Below, piece after piece: positions 17,100 to 25,709 of a stretch of 64,000 nt of DNA; positions within the stretch are counted from its first letter, which is position 1, and each line of letters begins with the position of its first letter. A program made the position numbers and the translations under genes. The stretch is from FLUQ01 sp031551515. GTDB lineage: Bacteria > Desulfobacterota > Desulfovibrionia > Desulfovibrionales > Desulfovibrionaceae. The stretch is taken from assembly GCA_031551515.1 (NCBI GenBank), contig JAVBNL010000001.1, positions 1-64,000 on the forward strand. The letters run 5' to 3'. Below the pieces are notes generated by a model. It ran no database searches. It was given only the letters and a program-made list of their open reading frames with translations, and was not told the origin of the DNA.

Positions 17100-18056
17100 A
17101 TGAAAACGAAACGGGTAATCATCATAGCAGCCGCCATTCTGGCCATGACGGCGTTCGCGGGCACAGCCTTCGCCGCTAAAACGTTCGTATCCATCGCCAC
17201 CGGCGGCACGTCGGGCACGTATTATCCCATCGGCGGAGCCATCGCGCAGGCGGTGACCAAGGGTTCTGACATTCAGGCCACCGCTGAAACCGGCAACGCC
17301 GCCGTTGCCAACCTCAACCTGATCGGCAAGGGCGAAATAGAAATGGCTTTCGTGCAGAACGACGTGGCCTATTGGGCCTATAACGGCCAGCAGATGTTCA
17401 AGACCCCCATGAAGAACGTCCGTGCCGTTGCGTCCCTGTACCCCGAGCACGTGCAGTTGATCGTGGCCAAATCCGCCGGCGTCAAATCCGTCAACGATCT
17501 TAAAGGTAAACGCATCGGCGTAGGCGCGCCCGGATCCGGCACCGAAGCGGACGCTCAGGCTATTTTCAAGGTGGCCGGCATCAAGTATGCCGACATGAAG
17601 GTCGACTATCTGGACTTTGGCGCCGTCACCAGCCGTTTCAAGGATAACCAGATCGACGCCGGCTTTGTCGTCGCGGGGTTCCCCACCGCGTCGGTCATGG
17701 ACCTTGCCCTGACCAAGGACGTTGCTCTGTTCAATTTTGACGACGCTTTTCTGGCGAAGCTGAAGAAAGAATACCCCTACTTCGTGCCCAGCGTCGTGCC
17801 CGCCAACACCTACAGCAAGATGGACAAGGACATCAAAACCCCCGCGGTGATGGCCATTCTGGTCACCTACGACAAGGTGCCGGAAGACGTGGTTTACAAG
17901 TTCACCAAAGCCATGTTCGACAACATCGCCACGATACACGCCTCGCACGCCAAGGGTAAAGAAATCAACCTCAAGACCGCCCTTGACGGGCTGACTGTGC
18001 CTCTGCACCCGGGCGCGGCCAAGTATTTCAAAGAAAAGGGCCTGGCTGTGAAGTAA
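17100..18056 (+). CDS. TAXI-family TRAP transporter binding protein
   Basis: 318 residues including a clear signal peptide (basic MKTKR, hydrophobic core, cleavage likely after AFA at 23-25). The mature part begins FVSIATGGTSGTYYPIGGAIA, the signature of the TAXI (TRAP-associated extracytoplasmic immunogenic) family of periplasmic solute receptors. It delivers substrate to the permease encoded just upstream. GGGAGA precedes the ATG by 9 nt. Family members studied bind organic acids such as glutamate; the ligand here cannot be read from sequence. Confidence 0.94.
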   Translation: MKTKRVIIIAAAILAMTAFAGTAFAAKTFVSIATGGTSGTYYPIGGAIAQAVTKGSDIQATAETGNAAVANLNLIGKGEIEMAFVQNDVAYWAYNGQQMFKTPMKNVRAVASLYPEHVQLIVAKSAGVKSVNDLKGKRIGVGAPGSGTEADAQAIFKVAGIKYADMKVDYLDFGAVTSRFKDNQIDAGFVVAGFPTASVMDLALTKDVALFNFDDAFLAKLKKEYPYFVPSVVPANTYSKMDKDIKTPAVMAILVTYDKVPEDVVYKFTKAMFDNIATIHASHAKGKEINLKTALDGLTVPLHPGAAKYFKEKGLAVK

Positions 18057-18061
18057 AAAGT

Positions 18062-18111
18062 ACGGGGGGCGCCGCCCCCCGTGCCCCCCGGCAGGGGTAT
18101 GATACCCCTGC
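18062..18111 (+). repeat. Paired-hairpin intergenic repeat, copy 1
   Basis: Two perfect 9-bp hairpins with 3-nt loops (18062-18070/18074-18082 and 18091-18099/18103-18111) separated by a C-rich linker ending CCCCG. The same design occurs twice more in this window, at 60789-60832 and, reversed, at 60895-60940. REP-like elements of this kind are spread through intergenic DNA in many genomes. It follows the TAXI gene directly and precedes a terminator. Confidence 0.75.
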
Positions 18112-18120
18112 ACTCGCATT

Positions 18121-18154
18121 AATGAAAAATCTGCGCATGCGCGGATTTTTCATT
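18121..18154. terminator. Bidirectional terminator between TAXI and glycosyltransferase genes
   Basis: Perfect 11-bp arms AATGAAAAATC / GATTTTTCATT (18121-18131, 18144-18154) around a GCGCATGCGC palindrome. The A and T runs in the arms allow it to serve the plus-strand TRAP operon and the minus-strand gene ending at 18177. Confidence 0.8.
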
Positions 18155-18176
18155 ATACAATGAGGCAATGGCCTTA

Positions 18177-19436
18177 CTATTTACCGTACTGTTTTCTCCA
18201 TTCGTCCAAGAAAAGCACGGCCGTTTCCAGGGGCGCCAGCACGCCGCTCTTCTGGCGCAAGGCCGTCACCACATCCGCGAACTCCGCCCCGGCAGGCAGG
18301 GCCAAATCCTTCAGCAAAACCCGGATTTCTTCCCGCATGGCTTCGGGCATATCTTCGGGCCAGGCAGACGCGTCTCCCTGCCGGGCCAGGCGGCCGGGCA
18401 AGCGCGACGTCGCAAAATCGAGCAAGGTTTGCATGCGTTTAGCATAGGTATGATCCGCAAGAACGCGCGCTCTGCCGCGCTCGGCATACGCGGCGCGCTC
18501 TTCAGGGCGTGAGGCGAAACGGCTGATCATATCCTGCAATTCTTCAAAACTTGCGAACGCGGCCAGTTCGTCTTCGGCGAACAGCTCCGGCATAAGCGAA
18601 CGCCTGTCCACCAGCTGAAAAGCGCCGCAGGCCGCGATCTCAAAGGTGCGGGGGTTGATGAAGTCGCCGCCCGACACAAGCTGATCCGCGTGCACGCTGG
18701 AATGCAAATTCAGGTTGATCGCGGCGGCGTTGAAAATCCGTACGGAATCTTCCGTGTTGATGCGTTGCCCTTGCATCTGCACCAAGGGGGCCAGAATTGG
18801 ATCATCATCCCATTCCGTACCCCAAATTTTAAAGTCGCGGCGGACAAAGTGCCTGAACGCGGCGCGGCGATTTGGGTAGCCCGCGCCCATAAAAGAAAGC
18901 TCAGACCCGAAGCGTTTTTTTTCAGCCGGGCTGAGGTCAAGGGGTTTATGCACGTCCGGCTGAGCCGCCAAAGGCAGATAGAGCGCGTTCGCCACCCCTG
19001 CTGCGGCCAGTTCGGACAGGAAAGGCTCTCTCTGAATGACCGCGAAAATGTCGTAATACGGCGCGAACGCGCGCCAATAGGTGAACAGGCGATAATCTTC
19101 CACAAACCACATGGCAGTGGGAATGCCGTCTTTGCGCAAACGGGTCAGCGCCTGGCGGTTCAGCGGAGCCTGCGCGAGACAGAGCACCAGGTCGGGCTCA
19201 AACGATTCTACCTTGGCCAGAACGGCCTGGGAAACCACCTGCAAAAAGCTGTTCTCAAGGTATTCCTGGCGGCCGGATTTAACCCGCAGCCGCTGCACGG
19301 CGGAAAAAGCGCCGTAAAAGTCCGGTGCTTCAAACACATCCACCAGCCGCCCCGATTCGCGCAGGGCGGAGGCGCAATAACGCCCCACCGGCAAAGAGCC
19401 GCCATACATGGGCAAAACCACAAGAATTCGCTGCAT
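18177..19436 (-). CDS. CgeB-like glycosyltransferase
   Basis: 419 residues from the ATG at 19436, chosen because GAGGAG lies five bases before it; an earlier in-frame ATG would overlap the upstream gene. The layout is that of the CgeB/glycosyltransferase family with an N-terminal Rossmann-like half (ILVVLPMYGGSLPVGRYCASAL) and a C-terminal half containing NAAAINLNLHSS and GGDFINPRTFEIAACGAFQLVD, the donor-binding region of GT-B enzymes. It follows a GT9 gene by 22 nt. Likely modifies lipopolysaccharide or a surface protein; acceptor unknown. Confidence 0.8.
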   Translation of the reverse strand: MQRILVVLPMYGGSLPVGRYCASALRESGRLVDVFEAPDFYGAFSAVQRLRVKSGRQEYLENSFLQVVSQAVLAKVESFEPDLVLCLAQAPLNRQALTRLRKDGIPTAMWFVEDYRLFTYWRAFAPYYDIFAVIQREPFLSELAAAGVANALYLPLAAQPDVHKPLDLSPAEKKRFGSELSFMGAGYPNRRAAFRHFVRRDFKIWGTEWDDDPILAPLVQMQGQRINTEDSVRIFNAAAINLNLHSSVHADQLVSGGDFINPRTFEIAACGAFQLVDRRSLMPELFAEDELAAFASFEELQDMISRFASRPEERAAYAERGRARVLADHTYAKRMQTLLDFATSRLPGRLARQGDASAWPEDMPEAMREEIRVLLKDLALPAGAEFADVVTALRQKSGVLAPLETAVLFLDEWRKQYGK

Positions 19437-19458
19437 GCTCTCCTCGCCTTCGAAAAAT

Positions 19459-20745
19459 TCAACCGCCGAAAACAGCCTCAAAAGGGGCATCCGCCCCTTG
19501 CCCGGCCAAGGCCCAGTCGCTTTCGTGCAAAAGCTCTTCCGCAGCCCAGGTCGGCACAGGCCGCCCGGCGTTTTCGCCGCACCCCAAATAAGCAGCCAGC
19601 AGGGCGCGCAAGGCCGCCCGGCGTTTCATTTCGGGCGAATCCGCCGTCAACGCGCCGCCCGCCGGGGCGTAATCCATGCCCAAATTGTCGACAGCGCCGG
19701 TAAGGCGGGCAAGCCCTTCGGGCCATTGTTCCGGTATTTTGCCCCGCACGGCGGCCAGAAAGCCCGGCTCGCGAAACGGGGCAAGGCAGGCCACGGCATG
19801 CGGGCAAGGCGTGCTTTCAACGCACGGAGCGCAGTCTCGCGTCGCCTGCCATATGGTGTGCCCTTCGCCATATGGGCCGGTTTCAAAGCACCAGGCGGAA
19901 GAGAGAAAAAACGCCTGCACCGCCGCGCCGCAGTGGGCCGCAAGGTGCATGGCGCCCGTATCAGGCGTAAGCACCAGGTCACAGCCGGAAAAGATCTCCG
20001 CCAGATCCGTCAAAGATGTGCCCCCGCAACGGTCAACCAGGCGGCCTGCCGCCCCCCTAGCCAGGTTGCGCGCCAGTTGCCGGGCCAAAGGTCGCTCGGC
20101 ATCAGAACCAATCAGGATAATTTCCGGCCCGCCCAGGGCGGCGAAAGCCGCTTCCGCCACCGGAGCCAGCACATCGGGCGGCAACGAGCGCCGGGCCTGG
20201 CGCCCGGCCAGCACCACGGCCATTTTGCCGTGGCCCGCACCTTTTTCCGGCAGCCGCGCCGCCGGGTTGACGGTGGATGCGGGCACCGGGTCCGGGTGCA
20301 GATGGGCCCAGAAATCCACCAGGTTCAACGGCGCCGCGCGGCGCTGCCCTGTCCAGCGGAAGGCCATGCGACACCAGCGTGAACGCAGGTCCTGCCCGTC
20401 GCGCCTGGAATACCCGCGTATGATGTCCGGGTTGAAAAGTCCGGCCAGCGCAAGAGACAACCCGGAAAAATTCAGATTGTACACGGAAGCGAAAGAAACG
20501 GAACCCAGATCGGCGAAAGCCGCCCGGTTGTGGGCCAGCACGTCGGCGGCCGTGGCGGTTTCTGCATGGCACAGCAGGGGGTGCACCACGGCAAAAGGAT
20601 AGACCATAGCGGCAAGCGCCGCCATGGAACGATCCACCGCCAGGTGCACCGTGGCCTCGGGCTTCGCCGCCAAAGAAAGCAGCAGACGCTTTGTCTGCAC
20701 GATATCCCCGAAACGGGCGAGCTGGATGACCAGGTGCTGCGCCAT
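19459..20745 (-). CDS. Glycosyltransferase family 9 (heptosyltransferase-like)
   Basis: 428 residues. The N-terminus HLVIQLARFGDIVQTKRLLLSL and the C-terminal CDLVLTPDTGAMHLAAHCGAAV are the two signature regions of GT9, the ADP-heptose:LPS heptosyltransferase family of the inner membrane face. A Cys-rich stretch (CAPCVESTPCPHAVAC) follows, as in several members from this lineage. It lies 19 nt after adk and before the CgeB-like gene. Either core LPS or flagellin/surface glycosylation is possible. Confidence 0.85.
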   Translation of the reverse strand: MAQHLVIQLARFGDIVQTKRLLLSLAAKPEATVHLAVDRSMAALAAMVYPFAVVHPLLCHAETATAADVLAHNRAAFADLGSVSFASVYNLNFSGLSLALAGLFNPDIIRGYSRRDGQDLRSRWCRMAFRWTGQRRAAPLNLVDFWAHLHPDPVPASTVNPAARLPEKGAGHGKMAVVLAGRQARRSLPPDVLAPVAEAAFAALGGPEIILIGSDAERPLARQLARNLARGAAGRLVDRCGGTSLTDLAEIFSGCDLVLTPDTGAMHLAAHCGAAVQAFFLSSAWCFETGPYGEGHTIWQATRDCAPCVESTPCPHAVACLAPFREPGFLAAVRGKIPEQWPEGLARLTGAVDNLGMDYAPAGGALTADSPEMKRRAALRALLAAYLGCGENAGRPVPTWAAEELLHESDWALAGQGADAPFEAVFGG

Positions 20746-20764
20746 GGCTATGCTGACGGGACGG

Positions 20765-21436
20765 CTATCCCAGCTTTTGCAGCAGGTCTTCTTTGACGGA
20801 TTTGATATCCCCTTCGCCGTTCAACTCTATATAGCGGGTCTGGCCCTTGGCGGCCAGGTCTTTGAAGAAATAGGCGGCGGCCAGGGTGCCGGTCTCGGCG
20901 TCATAATAGATGTCGTGGCGCTTGTTGATGGCCGTTTCGTCCTGGTCGTCCGCCCGGCTGGACAGCGCTCCGCCGCAGACCCGGCAAGCGTCGCCCGAAG
21001 GCGCGATGGCGGGGATGAACACGTTGTTGGGGTGGTTGTTGTCTTTGGCGCACAGGCGTCGGCCCATGATCCGGTCTTTGGCGATCTTGCGGGGCAGCAG
21101 AATCTCGACCACGGCGTCAAGCTTCATGCCGGCAGCCTGCAGGGCTTCCCACAATTTCTGCGCCTGAACCATGTTGCGGGGAAAACCATCCAGCAGCCAG
21201 CCGTTCTTGCCTTTTTCACGCAGCGTTTCCAAAACCATGGGGATGGTGATGTCGTCGGGCACAAGGTCGCCCCGGTCCATATACGCTTTGGCTTTTTTGC
21301 CCAGTTCCGTACCGCCGCTGATGTGCTCGCGGAAAATTCCGCCCGACTCTATGTGGGCCAGGTGGTACTTGTCTTTCAGCAGGGAACCCTGCGTGCCTTT
21401 GCCGCTGCCGTTGGGACCGAAAAGCAGAATATTCAT
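20765..21436 (-). CDS. adk: Adenylate kinase
   Basis: 223 residues. Converts AMP + ATP to two ADP. P-loop GPNGSGKGT is at 7-15 and the AMP-binding DGFPRN further on. The LID region holds CRVCGG and neighbouring residues rather than the full four-Cys zinc site, and the segment NNHPNNVFIPAIAPSGDAC is an atypical lid, a variant seen in this lineage. First gene of an apparent operon with two glycosyltransferases. Confidence 0.92.
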   Translation of the reverse strand: MNILLFGPNGSGKGTQGSLLKDKYHLAHIESGGIFREHISGGTELGKKAKAYMDRGDLVPDDITIPMVLETLREKGKNGWLLDGFPRNMVQAQKLWEALQAAGMKLDAVVEILLPRKIAKDRIMGRRLCAKDNNHPNNVFIPAIAPSGDACRVCGGALSSRADDQDETAINKRHDIYYDAETGTLAAAYFFKDLAAKGQTRYIELNGEGDIKSVKEDLLQKLG

Positions 21437-21478
21437 GCCGTCTCCTGAAATAGAGTATTCATTATGCCGGTACGAAAC

Positions 21479-21506
21479 AAAAAATCCTGGGCGGATTTTT
21501 CCGCCC
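21479..21506 (-). terminator. Terminator of tilS
   Basis: Stem GGGCGGA / TCCGCCC (21489-21495, 21500-21506) with a four-base loop, followed on the minus strand by six T residues (A run at 21479-21484). Lies between the tilS stop and the adk start. Confidence 0.8.
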
Positions 21507-21536
21507 GGCTGATAGTGCAGACAGACGGACGCGGTG

Positions 21537-22577
21537 TCAATCGGCGTTTACCGTGAACGCGATGCCGCCCTTTTGAATGCGCGCCGTTTTACAGCCGGAA
21601 AACTGCATGGTCTTGCCGCCTTCACCCTTCTGCCAGACGCGGTCCAACGCCAGCAGCGAAGGCCCCAAAATCTCGCCGGGCCCCAGCCGCTCCAGCGCGG
21701 CCTTGTACGCGCGCAGGCGCACGGACCGCGCCGCCGCCGCCAGGGTGTCGCGACTGAAAAAGATGCTCCGGCCGTCGATTTCAGCCTTGACCCCTTCAGC
21801 CATTTCGCCAAAAAACACGGCATCTTCCCGCGCCATGCGCCAGCGTATGGCCACGGCATCAAGAAAGGCCGGGTTTTCTCGCATGAAAAGCGGCAGAACA
21901 CGCGCGCGCACGCGATTGCGCAAATAGGCTTCGTCTTCGTTCATGGGATCTTGGTTCCAGTTTTGCCCCAAAGAACGCAGAAAGTCTTCGATGGCTGAAC
22001 GCGGCGTCAACAGCAACGGGCGAATGATGCGCCGCTGCAGGTCAATCCCGCGCATGCCCGCAAGAGCGGGCCAACCCGCGCCGCGTATAAGCCGCATCAA
22101 AGAGTCCTCGGCCAGGTCGTTCAACTGGTGCCCTAACGCCACCCAGACGCAACCCTGCCCGCTTAACTCCGCCCGCAACTCTTCCAGAAAAGCCAGGCGC
22201 GCTTCGCGGCCCGCCTCTTCCAGGCCCGTCCCCCGCTCTTTCGCCAGCGCGCCCACATCCACCCGCCGGGAGTGAAAGGCAATGTCTAGAGAATCACACA
22301 GTTTTTCCGCAGCAAACACCTCGCCGACGGATTCCGGCCGCAAGCCGTGATCCAGAATGGCCGCGTGCAAAGTCAGGGTCAGCTTGGGGGCCAAGGCGTG
22401 CAGCGCCAAAAGCAGCGCCAGAGAATCCGCCCCGCCGGAAAAAGCGACGAGCACGGAAGACCCGGCTATGTCACAGTACAGTTCCTCACGGCAAAAACGC
22501 TCCATATCCAGACAAAAGCGGGCGGCCGCCGGCGGCATGTTTTGCAGGCAAAATGGTGAAGGGGCGGAGTGCGTCAT
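21537..22577 (-). CDS. tilS: tRNA(Ile)-lysidine synthase
   Basis: 346 residues. TilS adds lysine to C34 of tRNA-Ile(CAU) so that it reads AUA. PP-loop SGGADS is at 47-52 (VAFSGGADSLALLLAL) and ALGHQLNDLAEDSLMRLIRGAG is the conserved motif downstream. The C-terminal domain is shorter than in E. coli, which is usual outside Gammaproteobacteria. It is preceded by a strikingly AT-rich 130-nt leader. Confidence 0.93.
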   Translation of the reverse strand: MTHSAPSPFCLQNMPPAAARFCLDMERFCREELYCDIAGSSVLVAFSGGADSLALLLALHALAPKLTLTLHAAILDHGLRPESVGEVFAAEKLCDSLDIAFHSRRVDVGALAKERGTGLEEAGREARLAFLEELRAELSGQGCVWVALGHQLNDLAEDSLMRLIRGAGWPALAGMRGIDLQRRIIRPLLLTPRSAIEDFLRSLGQNWNQDPMNEDEAYLRNRVRARVLPLFMRENPAFLDAVAIRWRMAREDAVFFGEMAEGVKAEIDGRSIFFSRDTLAAAARSVRLRAYKAALERLGPGEILGPSLLALDRVWQKGEGGKTMQFSGCKTARIQKGGIAFTVNAD

Positions 22578-22588
22578 ATTTCTATCTC

Positions 22589-22621
22589 TAGAAAATTTTT
22601 AGAAAAAATTTAGAAAAATAA
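22589..22621. repeat. Three A-tract direct repeats at 11-bp spacing
   Basis: TAGAAAA plus a T/A-rich tail repeats at 22589, 22600 and 22611, exactly 11 bp apart, in the AT-rich DNA (about 22575-22660) just upstream of tilS. Phased A-tracts bend DNA; three copies of one motif could also be a protein-binding array. No larger repeat or gene is visible in the 22578-22735 gap. Confidence 0.6.
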
Positions 22622-22735
22622 TTCTATTAAATAAATATATTACAAAAGCAATTTAATCACGAGTGAGCCTGACCCACGCATGCCGCAGCGCCGCCAAGGG
22701 CGCAAAAAAGCCAAAACCGCCCTCAGCGCCCGCGC

Positions 22736-24046
22736 TTATTTGCGTTTGCGCCCGGCGTGCGCCCCTTCCGGCACGGCATCGCCGTTCAGATTGAAAAGGT
22801 GCCGAGCCAGGTCAAGGCTGCGAATGCCCGCTTCATTTTCATCAAGCCGGCGCTTGAGGTAGGTTATGGGATCGTGGTGCAGCTTTTTGATCACAGCGGC
22901 CAGCATTTGGGAGAGTGCTTCCTCGGTTTCCGCATTAACCGGGCCGATGCGGCGCAAGGTTTTTTCCAATTCTTCTCTGGCGATCGTTTCCGAGCGTTTC
23001 ATCAGGTCAGCTATGGTGGCCTGCAGGTCCAGCGAGCGCATCCAGGCGCAGAAGCGTTCCGTTTCTTCCCGCACGATGGCTTCCGCCTTCACCGCTTCAC
23101 CCCGGCGAGCGGCGCGACCCGCCTCGACAACCTCCCCCAGGTCATCGATATTGTACAAATATACGTTATCCAGGTTGTTGACCTCGGCTTCGATATCGCG
23201 GGGCACGGCGATGTCGATAAGAAACACCGGCCGGTTGCGCCGCTTTTTCATAACGGCGCGCATGGCGGTGCGGGTAATGACCGGCTCTGCCGCGCCGGTG
23301 GAGCTGATGACGATGTCCGCTTCCACCAGGTGGTTCTCAAGTCCCTCAAAAGGCAGCGCCTGACCTTTGAAGCGCGACGCCAGGACCAGCGCCCGTTCGT
23401 AGGTCCGGTTGGTCACGCTGATGCAGGCCCCCTGGCCTTCCGCCAGGTGGGTGGCGGCCAGTTCCGCCATCTCTCCCGCGCCCACCACCAGCACCGAACG
23501 GCCGCTCAAATCGCCGAATATGCGTTTGGCCAGAGAAACCGCCGCATAGCTGACGGAAACCGCGCTGGAAGAAACGGCCGTTTCCGAGCGAACCCGTTTG
23601 GCCGTTGTAAACGCCTTGTGCAGCAGGCGGTTCAAAATGACTTTGGCGCTCTTGCTTTCCACCGCCCTGCGGTAAGCGTCTTTGAGTTGTCCTAAAATCT
23701 GCGGCTCGCCAAGCACCAGAGAGTCAAGACCCGCCGCCACGCTGAACAGGTGGCTCACGGCCTCGGCATCGGCATGCACATAACTGTGCGAGGCAAGCTC
23801 TTCCACAGTGCGGCCGCAACGGGTTGCCCAGAAAGCCAGGGCTTTACGCGGCAAATCACTCCCCCGGCCCGCCAGCACGATCTCCACCCGGTTGCAGGTG
23901 GAAAGCACCAGCGATTCGCACAGATCGTCGTCAGGCGCGATATCCCAGGCCTCCGTGCACGCGTCTTCGGGCAGGGCAAAACACTCACGCACGGAAACAT
24001 CCGCAGAGCGATGGTTGAGGCCGATGAGATAAATATTTCTGTCCAT
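22736..24046 (-). CDS. hemA: Glutamyl-tRNA reductase
   Basis: 436 residues. Reduces glutamyl-tRNA to glutamate-1-semialdehyde with NADPH, the first committed step of the C5 route to tetrapyrroles. Catalytic Cys51 is in LSTCNRVE; the NADPH domain has VLVVGAGEMAELAATHL; the C-terminal dimerisation domain follows. Twelve nt after the CcsA-like gene and in one run with the precorrin-2 dehydrogenase gene, a recognised arrangement in Desulfovibrio. Confidence 0.96.
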   Translation of the reverse strand: MDRNIYLIGLNHRSADVSVRECFALPEDACTEAWDIAPDDDLCESLVLSTCNRVEIVLAGRGSDLPRKALAFWATRCGRTVEELASHSYVHADAEAVSHLFSVAAGLDSLVLGEPQILGQLKDAYRRAVESKSAKVILNRLLHKAFTTAKRVRSETAVSSSAVSVSYAAVSLAKRIFGDLSGRSVLVVGAGEMAELAATHLAEGQGACISVTNRTYERALVLASRFKGQALPFEGLENHLVEADIVISSTGAAEPVITRTAMRAVMKKRRNRPVFLIDIAVPRDIEAEVNNLDNVYLYNIDDLGEVVEAGRAARRGEAVKAEAIVREETERFCAWMRSLDLQATIADLMKRSETIAREELEKTLRRIGPVNAETEEALSQMLAAVIKKLHHDPITYLKRRLDENEAGIRSLDLARHLFNLNGDAVPEGAHAGRKRK

Positions 24047-24058
24047 GAGCGGTCGGCC

Positions 24059-24910
24059 TCAGCGCACGGCAGCGGATTGGAAAAGATTGTGGTGGCTGTC
24101 CATAAGGAAATTGACGCCCACTATGGAGGCCACGGTGACCACGAACAGGCAGATCAGCATGACCGCCATGCGCCTGCCCTGCCAGCCCAGCGCGACCCGC
24201 TGATGAAAAATAAGGGCGAAGAACAGCCAGATGAAAAGGGAAACGACCTCTTTGGGGTCCCAGGATAAGGTTTTGCCCCAGGCGGCTCTGGCCCAGGCGA
24301 ACCCGCTGACCAGCCCGATTGTGTACAAAGGAAAACCGACCATGACCACCCAATGGTTGACCCTGTCGACAGTAGACAGGGCGGGCATGGCATTATCCGT
24401 ATCCGGAAACATAGTTTTGGATTTCAGCTTGCGGTGCAGGTTCAAAAAGAAGACTGACGAGCCGAACCCCAGAGTGACGAGGGCCAGGTACAAAAAGAGT
24501 ACGCCCAGATGCAGCAGAAAAAAGGCCCTGCTCAGCATGTCGGGCACGGCGCCTTGCACGTTTTCAGCCCCTGCGGCCGCGATATAAAAAACCAGGGCCA
24601 GGGGCGCCGCGGTCAGCCCCAGCAGCGAAAAGCGCAACCGCCACCAGGCGACGCAATAGACGAAAATCAGGCTCCAGGCCATCAATTGCAACAGATCCCG
24701 CTTGGATAGTTCGTCCAGGCTGGTCACAAGCAGCAAGGCGAACATCAACGCCGTGTGCAGCACAAAACCGGCCGCCGTGCACCAGGCGGCCGGAGCGCGC
24801 AGATTGCGGCAACGCGGAGACAGGCCGAAAATGCCGCCAAGCGCACCCAGCGAATAACAAACGATGATGCCCATATCAGCGGCTGTTTTTATGGATGCGG
24901 CGGTAAGCAT
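24059..24910 (-). CDS. CcsA/HemX-like cytochrome c assembly membrane protein
   Basis: 283 residues from the ATG at 24910, one base after the previous stop. About eight transmembrane segments. The tryptophan-rich signature WGKTLSWDPKE at 211-221 marks the CcmC/CcsA haem-handling superfamily, whose members bring haem to the outer face for cytochrome c maturation; His134, His187 and His236 are candidate haem ligands. The position between hemA and the sirC-like gene is also that of HemX in other bacteria, whose role is to control HemA amount. Which role holds here cannot be decided from sequence. Confidence 0.85.
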   Translation of the reverse strand: MLTAASIKTAADMGIIVCYSLGALGGIFGLSPRCRNLRAPAAWCTAAGFVLHTALMFALLLVTSLDELSKRDLLQLMAWSLIFVYCVAWWRLRFSLLGLTAAPLALVFYIAAAGAENVQGAVPDMLSRAFFLLHLGVLFLYLALVTLGFGSSVFFLNLHRKLKSKTMFPDTDNAMPALSTVDRVNHWVVMVGFPLYTIGLVSGFAWARAAWGKTLSWDPKEVVSLFIWLFFALIFHQRVALGWQGRRMAVMLICLFVVTVASIVGVNFLMDSHHNLFQSAAVR

Positions 24911-24911
24911 A

Positions 24912-25580
24912 TCAGCAAAGCCCCTGCAGCAGGTCATCAATACGTGCATGCAACGACGCGGGAAGTTTCGCGCGCAAAAGCGCATACGCGGCATGCGCAT
25001 CACGAACGGCCAACGTATCAGCCAGTTCAGACTCCACCAAAGCGCGAAACAGGGCCGTGTTTTCCGCCGTTTGCCGCCCTTCTGCCAGCACAAGAGGCCG
25101 CAATCGCCCCATCAACGTGGCCAAGGGCGCATAGCGGACGGCCAAAATCTCGCCCGCTTCGCGGCGAATGCGCTTTGCCAGCGCCGGGCTGTGCCCGCCG
25201 GTGGCAACCGCCACCTGAATATCGCCGCAAACCGCTTGGCCGGGCACGTGAAAGGCGCTTGCCGCCTGGTCGTCCGCCACGTTGCAAAGCACGCGCTCTT
25301 TCTCGCACAGCGCGGCGATACGGACGTTTTCAGCAGAATCGGACGTGGCGGCGAATACCAAAGTCCGGCCGGCCACATCAGCCGCAGTCACGGCACGGCG
25401 CTCGAACCGGATACGCGCGTCGCTGGGCAGAGCGGAAAGAGAGGCCCCGGTATCCAGCACCAAAATCTCTGAAACGCCCGCTTCAAGCAATCTGTCTATC
25501 TTGCGGCGGCCGACGGAACCGGCCCCGGCCACCAGGGCCGAGCCGCGCGTCAGGTCAAGAAAGATCGGGTAAAGCGCCAT
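24912..25580 (-). CDS. Precorrin-2 dehydrogenase (sirohaem synthase N-terminal domain)
   Basis: 222 residues. NAD-dependent oxidation of precorrin-2 to sirohydrochlorin. The Rossmann loop GAGSVG is at 19-24, and the conserved LVFAATSD and NVADDQAASAFHVPGQ stretches are present. The methyltransferase part of CysG is absent, so this is the stand-alone SirC/CysG-B form. Starts the minus-strand run continuing into the CcsA-like gene and hemA. In sulfate reducers sirohydrochlorin leads both to sirohaem and, by the Ahb route, to haem. Confidence 0.88.
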   Translation of the reverse strand: MALYPIFLDLTRGSALVAGAGSVGRRKIDRLLEAGVSEILVLDTGASLSALPSDARIRFERRAVTAADVAGRTLVFAATSDSAENVRIAALCEKERVLCNVADDQAASAFHVPGQAVCGDIQVAVATGGHSPALAKRIRREAGEILAVRYAPLATLMGRLRPLVLAEGRQTAENTALFRALVESELADTLAVRDAHAAYALLRAKLPASLHARIDDLLQGLC

Positions 25581-25660
25581 GCAGGCAAGTATATACCATA
25601 CCCATTGCAGGGGAAAGGAGCTTTTTCAAAGGCGGCGGCATGCGCCGCATAAACACGAAG

Positions 25661-25687
25661 GCCCGCCCTCACACAGTGAGAGCGGGC
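25661..25687 (-). terminator. Probable terminator of rpsT
   Basis: Hairpin GCCCGC-CTCAC / GTGAG-GCGGGC with one mismatch on each side and an ACA loop, 22 nt beyond the rpsT stop on the minus strand. The following T run is short. Confidence 0.55.
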
Positions 25688-25709
25688 TGCATATCTATAC
25701 CGGCGCGCC

